A DNA stretch of 64,000 nt from Lichenostomus cassidix (taxonomy: Eukaryota; Chordata; Aves; Passeriformes; Meliphagidae), in the NCBI GenBank assembly GCA_008360975.2, contig CM039182.1, forward strand, positions 31,421,566 to 31,485,565, given 5' to 3'. Both the position numbers and the translations under genes were made by a program. Below are positions 1 through 12,046 of this stretch, in pieces. The notes beneath the pieces were generated by a model. It did not search any database. It had not been told where the DNA came from and was given only the letters and a program-made list of their open reading frames with translations. The number at the start of each line of letters is the position of its first letter. Positions within the stretch are counted from its first letter, which is position 1.

Positions 1-2560
1 GTGAGACAAAAACTTCCTCCCTTTGAGACAGAAGGCTGGCAAGCCTTTTTTAGTGGCACATCCTGCCTATGGAAGTCACCAGAGCAATAGACTAGTCTAG
101 CTTTGCAGACTGCAATGTCCACTTCAGGTGTCTTCAGTTGCTAAAACAGTGCTGTGTTCTGTTACTGGCACTAGGATAACTCTTCAGGTTGGGTCCTCAC
201 CTGTTTACGATACCAATTTATTAAGCTGAGTGCTTAAGGTGTCTTGCTGCAGGTTTAGCAGCAGTTGACGGATGCCTTGGAGAATGGGCTGGACCCCAGC
301 TAAATTTTTTAGAGACCAACCCCAAAACTTTACACTCTCAGGTGTAATTGGTATCAACTGACTTGGGCTAGAAAATGGAGGATGGCTGGGAGCAATCCAT
401 GGCACGCCATTCAGCCATGTCAGTGTTTATAACAGGCACTGTTCCATGACCACACCAGCCCCAGGATAGCAGATTTTTGTGTTAACAGCTATAGAAGGCT
501 GCAGTTATGATTTGGTATACAAAGGGTGGGAATGAAAACATGCAGAGCATCCCTCCTTTGGAAGCAGTGCAAAGGGTCAAACAGAACAACAGTCCCCTGT
601 GCACCAGCAAATGTAAGAACGGCCCTTTCTCATGTTCTTTATAGACACAAATAAGGAAACTGCATTGGGGGCTGCAGGGAAAGCAAGAGGCCATGGAAGT
701 CATCCTGGAACTGGCAAGCAGACAGCAGGAGCAGCAGCTGGGTACAACAACATCGTCCTTTTATGTTCTGCGAAGCTATGCCTGCTAAAACACAAGCCTG
801 CAGGGCTCTGCAACTCGATCGGTCTCTGAGATGGGCCAGATTTGAGCTAGAAAAAAACCACAAAAACCAGCAAATCCAAGCACACAAACAGCAGAAGGAT
901 GCCTTCAGGTCCACACACAAAGCTGTACACACGCACAGTCAACATCCCACACTTCCTCATGCCAAATGCCACTGAGTCTGCAAAACAAGCTGGTAAAAAC
1001 CATAACAGGGCATCCTCCTCATAAACCACTAGGAAACATAACTCCTAAAGTCTTTCATTTTGATGAAGTTCTGTATTACCAGGTTAATAAAGTCAGAATA
1101 AAATGGTATATGAGGAACCACCCTTGAGGGAGTGGAGGGCTGCTGGGCAAGGTTTAGCACACATCTTTGTGATGGCAAAAAACTGAAGGCAGAGCTACTT
1201 TGTTCTCTCCCTGGGATCCAGTTAACCCTGACTACGGAGCAGAGCCTAATTGTTTCTTTCTAAAGCAGTTAGGATAAGGCAGAGGTGAGGGAAAGATAAT
1301 CAACCTTTAAATACTCTACCATCTGGTAACAACCAAGCAAGTAGTGGTTTAACATTTGCTTTGAGGACAGTTTACCAGACCCTCTGTATAACAATAAGAC
1401 CAGGCTTATGAACAGCCTCTCTGTGATGGGAGGGGGAGAGAGCAAAGAGAGAGAAAAAAAAAGTAGTAGATGGGAGGATGTGTACAGCATCTCATGCTTT
1501 ATGTAAGGAGTGCTTTGTACTTACAACACCAAAATATAATGCATATCACTACTGAAAATACAACTGTTTTCCAACCAAGATTGTGAGCTTGTAAAACAAG
1601 ATTAAGCAGACCATAAAGACTGGTAGCTGATGTTCCCCAATCTGTGTGGGATAAACATTAATGGGAAAACTTATTCTGGATCCAGTATTTGACCTTAAAA
1701 GGCCAAGGAAGGATCCTCACTACACTGCCTAAGAGCTGGTTCAAGTAAATTACATCCATAACCAGCCAGTGCATCTGTAGAAGGAAAACAACCACAGCAT
1801 CTCTCAGCACTAAATATTAATGTCTAGGCAGACAAAAGCAGCACTAGGAACACTGTAACAATATCACTGGCAGACACTCTATGTGTTTCTTTGGGGCATT
1901 GACTCATCAGCACTAGCAATATGCCTATTGTCCCACATTAAACTAATGACTTGTTCTGAGACCTTCCCCTGTGAATCACAGATGTTATTTATATTTTCAG
2001 ACATTTAAAAGGATTAAAGTGTGTTTATTCTCAGTAATCTCATTTGTGGAGAAAGATACAGGCATCAGGAGTATGCATTTTAACCCTATTGGCGATGACC
2101 AAAGGTACAGTGCCATTGGCAGCCACCTACCCTCCCCTCTCCAGTATCCAGAACCTACAAAAGTCTCACCAGCCTGGTCACTTGCATTAAAACTATCTAA
2201 GAATTGCAGGTTACAGGCACTTCTGATCAACTACTCCATGAGCTCTTGGTGACAGCAAGCTGTGCATATAGCCAAGAGATCCAGCTGAAAATTAAACTGC
2301 ATGCCAAGTAGCCCGATTCATGTAATAATTGTTCTAGGCTGGAATAAAATAGTCTCTGGTTGAAGACACACAAGTAGAGCAGTGGGCGATACGCTGTGCC
2401 CTGGGCTACAAGGAAATTTCTAAGCCATTTTTATGAAACAGACGTGCCAAAGTACTGGGGTGGTGGCAAAACGAGTAGCTGGCCAGGAGGTGATGTGCAC
2501 TGCAAGCATCCGGATGGATACAGGAACAGCTGCAGGCTAGGAGGGATGGCAGCCCTGCCT
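1..2560 (-). other. RAPGEF5: RAPGEF5 intron following the CpG-island exon
   Basis: This AT-rich stretch lies downstream, in transcription order, of the donor at 2895/2894. I read it as the start of the intron leading to the REM and catalytic exons, which are outside the window. I saw no conserved exon with splice sites and no recognisable transposon. The short open frames on both strands have no family resemblance. Intron status is inferred from the strong GTAAGG donor at the end of the exon. Confidence 0.7.
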
Positions 2561-2895
2561 GCAGAGAGACGGGCGCTGTACAAAGCCCGCCGCAGCCTGC
2601 GCTACCCCGGCGGCAGCCAAAGCCGAAGGTAAAGCGGCTCAAGTTGCTGCCGAGCGGCTCCGGTACCGCCGGCGCCCCTGGCCCGGGGCCGGTGCCGCTC
2701 CGACACCTCCCGGCTGCCGCGCCGCACTCGGGGATTCCTCCCCGCACCGCCCCGGCTGCACGCCCGGCTGGCAGCGGCTTTCGGCCACGGGTGCCCGGGA
2801 GCGACCCCCGCGCCGCCCCGCTCCGCCAGCACCGGGACCGGCATCTCTCCCCCACTCCCGGCCGCCGCCACCTCCCCGCCAGGCTCGCTCCTTAC

Positions 2896-2984
2896 CCGTC
2901 TCTTTGTCCTGGGCGGCTTCCAGGTGCAGGTCGCTAAGGAGATGCTCCAAAATCTTCTCCGGCGTCCCCGACACCACCACGTAT
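2896..2984 (-). CDS. RAPGEF5: RAPGEF5 long-isoform exon, REM-entry segment (alternative 3' splice site)
   Basis: Within the short-isoform first exon, the minus strand reads CTCTCTGCTTTCCGACAG, then ATACGTGG. This is a pyrimidine tract and CAG that makes a good internal acceptor just before the codons for YVVVSGTPEKIL. An exon starting at 2984 has 89 nt: one base completing an Arg codon, 29 codons, and one base of the next. The incoming phase (2) is exactly what the upstream exon ending at 3323 supplies. The joined product reads ...PERRG-R-YVVVSGTPEK, comparable in spacing to the EPAC linker between the end of the cyclic-nucleotide domain and its SGTPEKIL motif. Use of this site is inferred from phase and homology; no transcript was available. 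Confidence 0.7.
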
Positions 2985-3166
2985 CTGTCGGAAAGCAGAG
3001 AGTCCCCGGAGTCATCCTCGGTGGAGGACTGCGAGCGGCTGCTCCACTCGTCCTCCTCGTCCTCCTCGTCGATGTACTTGAAGTAAGGCACGTCGAAGGT
3101 GGGCAGCGGCCGCTCCCCGCCGCGGCCCGCCAGCGCCTCGGGCACCCGCACCCTGCCGCTGCCCAT
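2896..3166 (-). CDS. RAPGEF5: RAPGEF5 short-isoform first coding exon
   Basis: The exon encodes the first 90 residues and one extra base of a Rap-specific exchange factor, which activates Rap GTPases by GDP release. The product starts MGSGRVRV, continues with TFDVPYFKYIDEED, an acidic Ser-rich run (about residues 33-60) and then the Epac-family signature RYVVVSGTPEKILEHLL (about 61-77), where the REM region begins. This matches my recollection of human RAPGEF5 almost residue for residue. The ATG at 3166-3164 has A at -3 and G at +4. The same frame stays open upstream to about 3358, but homology favours this start. The 3' border is ACGG|GTAAGG, phase 1. It lies in a CpG island. The next exon is beyond position 1. 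The short protein (Repac) is known to lack a functional cAMP-binding domain. Confidence 0.93.
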
Positions 3167-3322
3167 GTTGCCCCGCTCCCTGCGCCGCCGCCCGGGCCCT
3201 AAGCTCCCCCCGCGGGGGCCATCGCCCTGCCGGGGGCCGCGGGCCGCCGCCCCGCCCGCCGCCGCCGCCGAGCCCGGCCCGGCCGGCCCAGCCCCGCACG
3301 CCCGGAGCCGCGGAAGCCTTAC
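2985..3322 (-). other. RAPGEF5: 338-nt intron of long isoform that is exon/5' region of short isoform
   Basis: If the donor at 3322/3321 joins the acceptor at 2985, these 338 bases are removed from the long transcript. The same DNA includes the ATG and the codons for residues 1-60 of the short isoform (3166-2985) and the short transcript's presumed 5' leader. The interval is therefore alternately intron and coding exon, depending on the promoter used. This is inferred from phase matching and homology. Confidence 0.55.
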
Positions 3323-3426
3323 CTCCCGCGCCGCTCGGGGGCCGGGCTGCGTGACCACACCTTCCGCAGCACCAGCGCCGCGCCGGCCGCCTCCCGCGCC
3401 CGCTCGCCGCTGCCTCCATCGTCCAC
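3323..3426 (-). CDS. RAPGEF5: RAPGEF5 long-isoform exon inside the CpG island
   Basis: This is a GC-rich exon of 104 nt. On the minus strand a pyrimidine-rich tract (CTCTCTGTCCCTCTCCCCCT) and CGGAAG precede GTGGACGATGG. The exon ends GGGAG|GTAAGG, a near-consensus donor. It enters in phase 0 and leaves in phase 2, matching the 30249-30124 exon upstream and the acceptor at 2984 downstream. The peptide starts VDDGGSGERAREAAG and continues AALVLRKVWSRSPAPERRG. Its ALVLRKV aligns with the VLVLEKV/VLVLERA stretch ending the cyclic-nucleotide domain of EPAC2/EPAC1. The acceptor (AAG rather than CAG) is the weakest border. The frame is also open further upstream, so a longer alternative first exon is possible. 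Confidence 0.72.
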
Positions 3427-6017
3427 CTTCCGTGCGCAGGGGGAGAGGGACAGAGAGAGCGCGGTCAGTGCCCGCCGGGCTCGGGGCTGGGGCTGCCGTC
3501 CCGCCGCGGCCGCTGCCGGAGGGCTAAATTGGGGAGGGGGCTCTTTGCACCCCGGGACGGGGAGGCGGAAAGGACTCCCCTTTGTGAGCGGCACTGGGCT
3601 CCGTGTTTTGGATTGCAGGATTGAATTCACAGGAGCCACTGGGAGGGGGACTTTGAATATGAGGGTTTCCGTGTCCCCAAGGTGATGGCTTTAATTCCCA
3701 GGCAGTCAAACAAAGCAGGGGACAGGTAACAATAGTCTGAAAGCGGCAAGTGCTCCCGAGCACGCCAGTAATAGAGGCAGAATACATCTTCCGTAAAGCT
3801 TCTCTCCTGTACTTCAATAGCGGCAATAAAAGCAGTGGTTCAGGCATGTAATGTGTGCCTCTGAGCATCTCCTAAAATACTCAGCGTACGGATCTCCCTT
3901 CTTTTCAGCAACTTTTTAACTTGGAAACAAACACCCCCACAGAAAGTTCGGCCCAGTGACCGCCCTTTGTGTGAATCTTGGCTGAGCTGCGGCTTGGACA
4001 CCGACTTTCTCCCCCTGCTCCCTGAAACTGAAGGGAGCTGACCCATCACCCGTTTGTGCACACGCAGCCCACATCCCCGGCACAGCCAAAGGCAGCTGAC
4101 TGAGCAGTGCGGGAGATGAGGGCTTGCTGCTGACTGAGCAGGGCGCATTGAAACACGGCGGCTGCCGGAGAGCGGCGCGCAGCCCCCTGCGAGATCCTCC
4201 TGGCACATTCAGTCACCAGAGAGTGAGCGACACAAAAGAGGCCGCTGTTTCAATGCGAGTACATCCAGTAGGTGCTGTTCCTCTAGTTCTGACCTGGCTT
4301 ACTTATATTGTTCAGTACGTCAAACACACATATGAAGGCCATCCATATACTACTCAAAGAAGAGAAAGCAGCTTTTGTGCATCAAGTGCACAATACCCAG
4401 CAGTGAGAAAGACTTCGAGGGGGTTAAAAATTGCTGAGGAACAGCTATCTTGGCAAAACAAGGGAGAGAAACCACTTTATGATTACTCTTTCTATTATTT
4501 TATTTATTTTACTAAGACCCAGTGAATCTGACCACTACTTCTGGTTGTCACTGTGGTTTAGGCACGTCCAAAGATGCAGCCCCTGCCCTGAAGAAGTTTT
4601 CTTTATCAGTAAAGAACATGTAGAATTGATCTATTAAATTTCTGCAAGGTCAGACATACAGGTACTGAGCCAATTAATGTCAGATATTCATTGTAACACT
4701 CCCAGGAGACATTACTGAGCAGCCGCGTTACAGGAATACTGATGCATAATTGTAATCTTCCATTTCACCGGCTGTGGTTTTTTGTTGTCTACATATTTGA
4801 AAAACTGCAATGAAAGAAGCAGCAAAAGAGGAGAGGAAGAACGAGAGACAGGCACAGCATTAAAGCAATTCAGTAAAAGGGAGATTTATCCAAACACATA
4901 AATTGCTCCATTTCACTGTCTCTTCTCTGGCATTTCCATTCTCTGAAATAGCCCCGATCCTCATTTCCCTGTGCTCACTGACATTCCAAAGTGCAGCACA
5001 TATGGCGAATGTATGTGATGTATGGCGCTGTATTTGTACAAGCCATCTATTTCCTCATAGATGGGAATGGATTTTAAGCACACCCATATACGTTACATAC
5101 ATGAGCAGCTGGCAGCAAGTCAACAGGGAGCACTGCGAGGGTGAAAGCTCTCTGATACTGAAAGGACATTAATAATGGTTGATCTGGAAGATGGTGTTTC
5201 CCCTTCTGCATCCCACTAGGCACAAATATTTTCAAAAAACCTTTGGGGTACTTGTTTGCAAATTAACAGCAGGAAGTGTCCCGATGGTGAGATTTTCATA
5301 AGGCTCTTCCTCTTGTCCTTGCCTGTTTTAGCAATTTTACGGAAGACAAAAATCAATCTGTTTTATCAGGAAATATAAAAATTGGGCAAAATTAAGGCCA
5401 ATTGGGTTCAATTTGGATTTTTCATTACCTATAATAAATATTTCCCAAAAAAAAAGGAGGGGAATAGAGAATTTCTTTATTTTGCTATCTTATATAAAAA
5501 ACAATTTCACTTTAAGGGAAGAATTATTATTTCATTGCACCTCCACTTATACATGACATATCTTTGTGTTCAGTCAGGCCCTTTCATCACACAAGACACA
5601 ACAATTAACCTAAACAAAGCAAAACACAAAGGCAAGTCCTAAATATTTTCACAAGTTCCGATTTCAACACGGATATTACTCTAAATGACATCAAGGCACG
5701 CTTCATTTATCAGAATCTGGAATGGTCCGTGAAATAATTCTTGCTGGAAGAGAGCCGGGCTACTCTCAGCATGCTCCATCTAAATCCAGTGGCAGATGAG
5801 AAGGAGGATGCAAGGGGCCCCCAAGTGACAGCAGCATGTACTGAAGGGCAAGGCAGCACCCTAGCCGAGCCCCTGAAGTCAGCAGGCTGACTCAAGAGAC
5901 ATTCTCATCACGCTTCCAATTAACAGCGAAGCCTCCCAGCACTTTCCCAGACCTTCACACAGCCCTTGCAACCTGCGCCAGCCATGCAGGGGCACAGGGG
6001 CTCAGTGTTACCATCCC

Positions 6018-6135
6018 TCATTTTATGGCCGGGCAGAAGAACTGGGGCAGAGAGGCCACCACAGAATCCCAGTTTGCTTGGGTGATGCTACACTGGCACC
6101 TGGGCTTTAAGCCCCCATGATGTCTACCTGATGGG
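6018..6135 (+). repeat. possible ancient MIR/CORE-SINE remnant
   Basis: The stretch begins CCCTCATTTTATGG and continues with GGGGCAGAGAGGCCACCACAG-type sequence and later TGGCACCTGGGCTTTAAG. The order resembles the MIR core (a CATTTTACAGATGGGGAAACTG-like start, CAGAGAGG, then a CAGGTC-like end). Divergence is high and the call is by eye only. Confidence 0.35.
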
Positions 6136-8185
6136 AATCTACTCCCAGCAGCCTTGATCAGAATACCTTTGGACTTGAGGTGGGACAGGAAGCGGGAGAG
6201 CACCAAAATGCCACAGAGGTAAACTGCCATCTCACTTCACATGTGGCCTTTTGCACACTCTCCCTGTCTCATCTGTCCCTTCAAAAGCACCATTCACATC
6301 CTGTCTGGGTGTTATAATCAATCTGTGGTGCACATTACCCATCACTAGGAAATTTAGCTAGCTCTGCATCTGTCAACTGCTATACTTCACATTTATTAAA
6401 GCTTTTAATTAATCATCTCTTGATAGCTAAACACAGCACTATCAACCTCAACGTCAGTTCCCAGCAGGAATTTCAAGTAAACAGCAAGGCCCTCTGGACT
6501 CAGTGCATCTTCCAACCAATATTATAGCCAATTTTCCACTCCTCTCATCCGTCTTCCTAATACTGAGGTAAGCCATTTATCTCCCGGGTAATATATTTTA
6601 ACAGCAGACAAGTGCTACCTTTATTTTCAGCATGAAAGGAACCCTGGGGTGGTATAAATATTTATATGCTTATAGGAATGAAACAGCTGGAAGTCCTTGC
6701 TTAGCAGGCCTCGACTTGTGAGTTCACTTTGCGTGAGCATAATATGACCCCCTGAATTAGCACAGAGGCAGAAGGAAGCAGAAGTACCTATGGCAGTGTT
6801 GAAAACAGCCACTGGCTGGCTTCCTTATGGGAGACATCAGGTTTCTGGGTTATTTGCAATTGGCAAGGAAGAACCAAATCTCTGGCCAAAGCAGCTGTTA
6901 ACTTTGGTATCAGGGATATTTCTGTGTTCCTTGAATTCCTGAGTTTGGCCTTTTAATTAATTAGAAGAGGATCCAGCACCCAGAATGCACTGCTTCCTCT
7001 CTTCCTGTGAGAAACCTCCACTGCTTGAAATAGAATTTAAAAGCTGCTCTACTTTTCAACAGCTTCCTAACAGGAAAAAAACAGTATGCTCTGCAACAGA
7101 CAGTACATTTAGAAGCCTGCTTCACTGAAAAGAAAATCCATTTTCACATAATTTCTCCAGGACAGGACAACTGTGCAAGGATTTATTTCTTTATCCATGT
7201 TACCATCACTGAAGTGCCTTCTAGGTTGGAACATCCCTAACCAGCAATGCAAACTATGCACTTCCCAATGACAGAAATTTTGTCCAACACCTCTTCACCT
7301 GCTTTTTTAAAAAAGGGATCAGACACAGAGCTACCCCAGCCAATACCAGATCCAGACAGATTCGCACACTGCTGGTTTCAGTGAGTAAAAAAGTAACACA
7401 GAAACTAAGAGATAACCTACAAGACACCTATAAACTTAATGAAGAATGGAAAATCCAGTACACAGACAGATTTTCCTGCTGCCAGCCAACCAAGCAAAGG
7501 CAAAGAGAATCTTCTCTGGGCAACATGCAACAAAGCAAACTTTACAGAGGCTATCTGCTTCAAAATCACATTAAATAACAAAGAAATTGTCTCCTCTAGA
7601 GTTATGGAGGGCAGGAACATTTTGTTTTCATAGCATAATTTGGTAAAACCGACTCAACACAATCAGATAATGTCAATCACTTCTGCCTCTATGTCTTTTG
7701 ATGCTGGTGCCAGGTCATGCCCTTGAGAGGTACGGGAAGAGGCATAGGTGGAGCATTCCCAGGGCTGTTTGTGTTCTGAAGAGGAGATTGCTCCTCTCCA
7801 AGAATCTAAGGAGCTTCCCTGTGCACATGGGAATATATCCATGTAAGCAGTCTGAAATACAAGAGCAGAGTCAGCAAGTGAGCTCAGAAGAACAAGTGTA
7901 GAGAAACTTCCACTGCCATGCAGGGAAAGTGCTCAAAATGGTGACAGAGTGGGACAAAAGCCATGAGATAACAAGATTCTCATTTCCAAAGACTGGTTGT
8001 TTTGCTGGGCAGGTGTCTTTTTGCTTGGATGTTTCAATGTCTCTGGTGCATATTATCCATGCAAAAGAAGAATTACAAGGACATGAAAAAGACAAGGACA
8101 TGAAAAAGAAAAGTCAAGTCCAAAAACTGAGAAACACTGAGTGGTATTCTTTGTAGTATTTAATGTAGTTCCTTTGAATAAAATC

Positions 8186-8230
8186 TTTTTTTTTCTTTTT
8201 CTTTTTCTTTTTCTTTTTTTTTTTTTTTAA
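8186..8230 (+). repeat. polypyrimidine T/C simple repeat
   Basis: This is a T-rich tract with regularly spaced C (TTTTTC-type units) followed by a pure T run. The complementary purine strand is on the sense (minus) strand of RAPGEF5. It is a simple repeat with no further signal. Confidence 0.85.
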
Positions 8231-10720
8231 CTGAGTCCTGCTCCATCCTTACACCCCTGCCTTTCCAGTGTATGTTAAAACTTCACTTTGGGACTGGATC
8301 CAAGCTAAGACAAAAGGCCTTTTTCTGTTGGGAGCCTGCTGTACCCATTTCAAAGGCTGGAAGCACCTGAGGTCCCCAAACCTGCCCACTGAGAAGTAGA
8401 CTGGACACACCAAAACTGACAGAGTTAAATCTCCGTCCTGGCTCATTACATCCTACAAGCACATTCTGGTTCTAACAGCCAGGAGCTGCAGCTCTACAGG
8501 AAACCCTTGGCAGCTCAGGCTGAAGCATGCTCAGAGCTTACAGAGCCTTCAAACCTGCAAAGCTCTAGAAACTCTTTACAGAGCTTGCACAAGCTGCATT
8601 TTTTGGCCTCTAACTTGGGTCAGATTTGGGCAAGTATTTATGAAGATGTCAAAAAAAACCCCAAAGACTCTTCTCCAAAGGGATTTCAGTTCCAACTTCA
8701 GAAGAATAAGGGCATAAGAGCTTTTTGTACAACTACTGCCTTTTTTTTTTAACATAGAAAAACAAGCATTTACCCCTAACTTCACTCTCAGCTGCTTCTG
8801 AACCATGCTGGCTGCATTTTTCATACAGAATTACACAGGCTGAGGCAGACACATTTCAGAATAAAAAGATAAGATGCAACAACTCCTAGAAGCAATGGAT
8901 AACAAAGTCTTATAATGTGAGGCATTTGCCAATGTTAGTAATAGACAATGCAGAGAGCCCCAGTGTATTATAAAATACAAGCAGATTTATGCTGCCAACA
9001 TAAAATAAAGCAAAAAAAAAAAGAAAAAAGAAACACAATGAAACACATTCTATTAACAGCTCTTTCTATAAGATAAGCTTTCAGACAGCTTCCCTGAAGA
9101 CTAAAGATGATCACCTTCTTACACTTCACTGTGTTTTTCTCTGGCATTTGTGATTGTGAAAACTGCAAAATTAGATCTAAAGTCACCAAAGCACAAACAT
9201 GTACAAACATTACTCTATTCTTTACAGGCTATTCCTCTTCATTTGACAAGAAAATGGAAGTGAACAGATCACAATTAACATGAAGGTGGATGACAACATC
9301 TCTGATCTCTGCGGATAATCCATCTCAGAATGTGTTACTGCATTTCACAGAGTTTCAAGAGAGATCAAAATCTGTATTAAGATGTTTGATTCACTTTCAA
9401 CTACAACAGAAGAAAAGCTTTCAAACTCACCAGCACAGCTTAACCCCACTATGTAAGGAGGAGACCAGTATTTTTTCTGCAGTGGTCATCCTCTCTTAAT
9501 TTTAGAAAAATGAAAAAAAAAATAGTTACTACTGTACCTTAATTTAAAACATCAAAACATGAAACATTTTCAATGGGACTGCCTGTTTTGTAATTGCAAG
9601 ATCATCCCTTTTTCCAAATTTCAAGGGAAGAATTACCTTACAGGACCGCAGGACCATCAACAGCAGTTTGTCATATGGCAATTCTTAAGTACCAAAAAAA
9701 CCAAAAAAGTTCCATAAGGCTGTGTTATTTCATTTCATTACAGAATACAGATTATAGGACATACATATTGCATTTTATTATTTTTTCTGATGTCATAATC
9801 TTTTCCCCAGTTCTCTGTATTCTAATATTTTTGTTTTCCTCTGTGGCTGCTAAATCCTTTCATAAACCTGAGCTAATCACAGTACACTGGTAGAAATTGA
9901 CTAATGACATTAAAATGCCTCACACAGTGATTTTGTTTTGGCTCTCAGTGACTTCTGACCAGTCTGAGAAACCATAAAACACTCTTAATTTTTGAAAACC
10001 ACCTCCCTTCAGGAAAAAGCACCCAGGCATTGTACCAAAACTTCATAGTGGTCTCACACTGAGATCTCAGTCTCACAGATGCACAACAACAGCATTCGGC
10101 TCAACACAGCATCCTCTGAATTTATCAGCTACACAAATGGTGATACAAATGAGCACGAGCCACAACACAGAGGGAAAAAAAAATCAAATCCTTTGTTGCT
10201 GTGTCTGATAATGCACAGAACAAGCCCTTTTAGAAAAACTGTTGGTGCTGTCATCTGCATACTGAGCATCCGCAGCAAAGGCAACGTTAATAACAAGTTA
10301 TCCTTGTAGAGGGGTCAAAAGGACAGTGCTGGTAAGACAGAGATGACAGACAACAGGCATCAGGGAAAAGATTAATATCCCTACACAGTCATACATCAAG
10401 GAACACAATTTTTGCCTGTAATCCCAAAACTGCTGAGAGTAGGATTATTTCTGCTTTCCCCATTACTAAGAAGAAAGAAACCGCTCATGGGAATAGGGCA
10501 CTGCTAAATGTGAGTCCTTATGTGAGCAGAAGGGCTGCTGTTAGGTCCCAGGGAAAAAAAAGAAAGAAAAAAAACCTCAGCTGCATGATGTTCCCAAGCA
10601 GTGGTCCCACTACAAGTGGGGTGGGAGGTTCATTGTGCAGACAACTTAACAACATGAAAGAAGTTTGTGTAGTTAAAGTAATGCACAAGAAGTGAAAAAA
10701 GAGGAACCTCATGCAGCTTT

Positions 10721-10785
10721 TCATAGAATCACAGAATTGTTTATGTTGGAAGAGACCTTTAAGATCAAGTCCAACCACCAGAAGG
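10721..10785 (-). repeat. CR1 LINE 3'-end fragment
   Basis: TCATAGAATCACAGAAT followed by TTGGAAGAGACC, TTAAGATCAAGTCCAACC is the reverse complement of the 3' terminus of avian CR1 retrotransposons, so the element lies on the minus strand. Only about 65 bp is recognisable, and it is followed by an A-rich run. Short 5'-truncated copies are normal for CR1. Confidence 0.85.
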
Positions 10786-12004
10786 TTCACTGTTAAAAAG
10801 AAAAAAAAAGCCCTCAATGCTGTTTGGAAAATAACAGAAGCATAAAATCCACGACTGAAAGAGGAATCCTGGTGTACACTTCCCTGTGGCACACTTCGAT
10901 GGAGCTGTGCTGCAGCACAGCTGCAGGCACAGTGTTTGGTCATGTCATGGCAGGTTAACTGCAAGAAATGCCCTAAATGGAGACCAAATTGTCCACGTCC
11001 CTGACTGGCCCCCAGTTTCCTCCAAATATATTAAAGGTGAGAGCACCTTAAGGATTGGGCTTTAATGAAAGGAAGCAACACCTCTAACACAGGAAAAAGG
11101 GCACACTTCCTAAAATAATATGCAAAAAACATTACTGGTGTCTCAACCACCAAAGCAATGTTATCACAACCTTAACACTCCCCAGCTCTTTGTCAGTTAA
11201 CAAAAAATGTCTTCTTACAACCAACTGAAGGCTATGTATTTCAGTTTTCCATTTCTTGGAGTATGCACACTTCATAGCTATTAGTGGGTAAGTTTGACAG
11301 CCTGACAGAGAGCTGCCACACTGGCAAGGACAACTGAGGTGACCCTGCAACTATGCAAAAGCAGAGGGGAAAAAGAATAAAGAAAGAGGAAGGGAGTGAA
11401 GAGAGACAAAAGATGGGATGATGGTATTAATACTGCTATCATTCTCTCAAAATTGGTAGAAGAGAACTTAATTGAAAAAATACCAGTACAGGGAGGAATT
11501 GCAGGCTTAGAGCATGTGTATTTGTAGAAAAACCTGCACCACACCAAGGCAAATTAACATGACTGTAAAACAAAAAGGGCAGACGCCAACCATCCCATCC
11601 AGTGGCCTTGCAATTAATGTGGTGGGGTGTGGAGCTGGTTGGAAATTTTCCAATGAAACTTTTTCTTTTCACTGAAAAAATATTAATTCACTACAACGGA
11701 AACTGTGCCAGAACACGTCAGTTTGAACAGAAAGCAGCCAGCCAGGCTTCCCCCACTGCCTGCACACGCTGCCCACCCCAGGCTGGCAGGGCTTCTGCAT
11801 CCCCTGCCACACAGGAGCTCAACAGGCCTGGAGGTCCAGGTTCCAAGGTAAGTGTCAGGAAAATTCAATTTGTATTTATAGCCTAAGAGAGTTTTGCAAC
11901 TGTATTATTTTCAACAGAATCAGAACTTTTTTTCCTCCCAAGAATGTGAAGTTTCCTTCAGGACAAAAACCCAAAGACCAGATGCTAGGATCTCCTTTAC
12001 ATAT

Positions 12005-12046
12005 AGCATAGAATAGAATAGAATAGAATAGAACAGAATAGAATAA
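12005..12046 (+). repeat. (GAATA)n pentanucleotide microsatellite
   Basis: About seven near-perfect copies of GAATA (one GAACA variant) follow one another. The unit resembles the short repeats at CR1 3' ends, but no CR1 body is recognisable beside it, so I call it a plain microsatellite. Confidence 0.85.

Larger units (their letters stand above)
2560..3560. promoter_or_regulatory. RAPGEF5: CpG island, internal promoter of short RAPGEF5 isoform
   Basis: GC content and CpG density rise abruptly here against AT-rich flanks. No TATA box is visible, as is usual for CpG-island promoters. The island covers the short-isoform first coding exon (3166-2896), the long-isoform GC-rich exon (3426-3323) and the sequence upstream of the short-isoform ATG. 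A weaker GC-rich shoulder continues to about 4220. Transcription start sites cannot be placed from sequence alone. Promoter function for the minus-strand short isoform is inferred from position; divergent plus-strand transcription is possible but unsupported. Confidence 0.85.
3560..10720 (-). other. RAPGEF5: RAPGEF5 intron, distal part near the CpG island
   Basis: This is the low-coordinate part of the roughly 26.7-kb intron between the exons ending at 30124 and starting at 3426. It is moderately GC-rich to about 4220 and AT-rich after that. I recognised only a MIR-like remnant (about 6018-6135) and a long pyrimidine tract (8186-8230). The open frames on both strands resemble no family and lack paired splice sites. 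Confidence 0.65.

Noticed and set aside
2406..3639. Many other long frames in the CpG island (both strands, 90-239 codons)
   Set aside because: High GC removes stop codons. Only the frames through 3166-2896 and 3426-3323 show family homology and matched splice phases.
8077..8110. Tandem AAGGACATGAAAAAGAC duplication
   Set aside because: It has only two copies of a 17-mer in purine-rich DNA and is not distinguishable from ordinary slippage.
11602..11886. 94-codon plus-strand frame with a strong donor-like site (TCCAAG|GTAAGTG near 11848)
   Set aside because: There is no convincing acceptor, no family resemblance, and it is antisense to RAPGEF5. At most it is an exon of a non-coding RNA, which the sequence alone cannot support.
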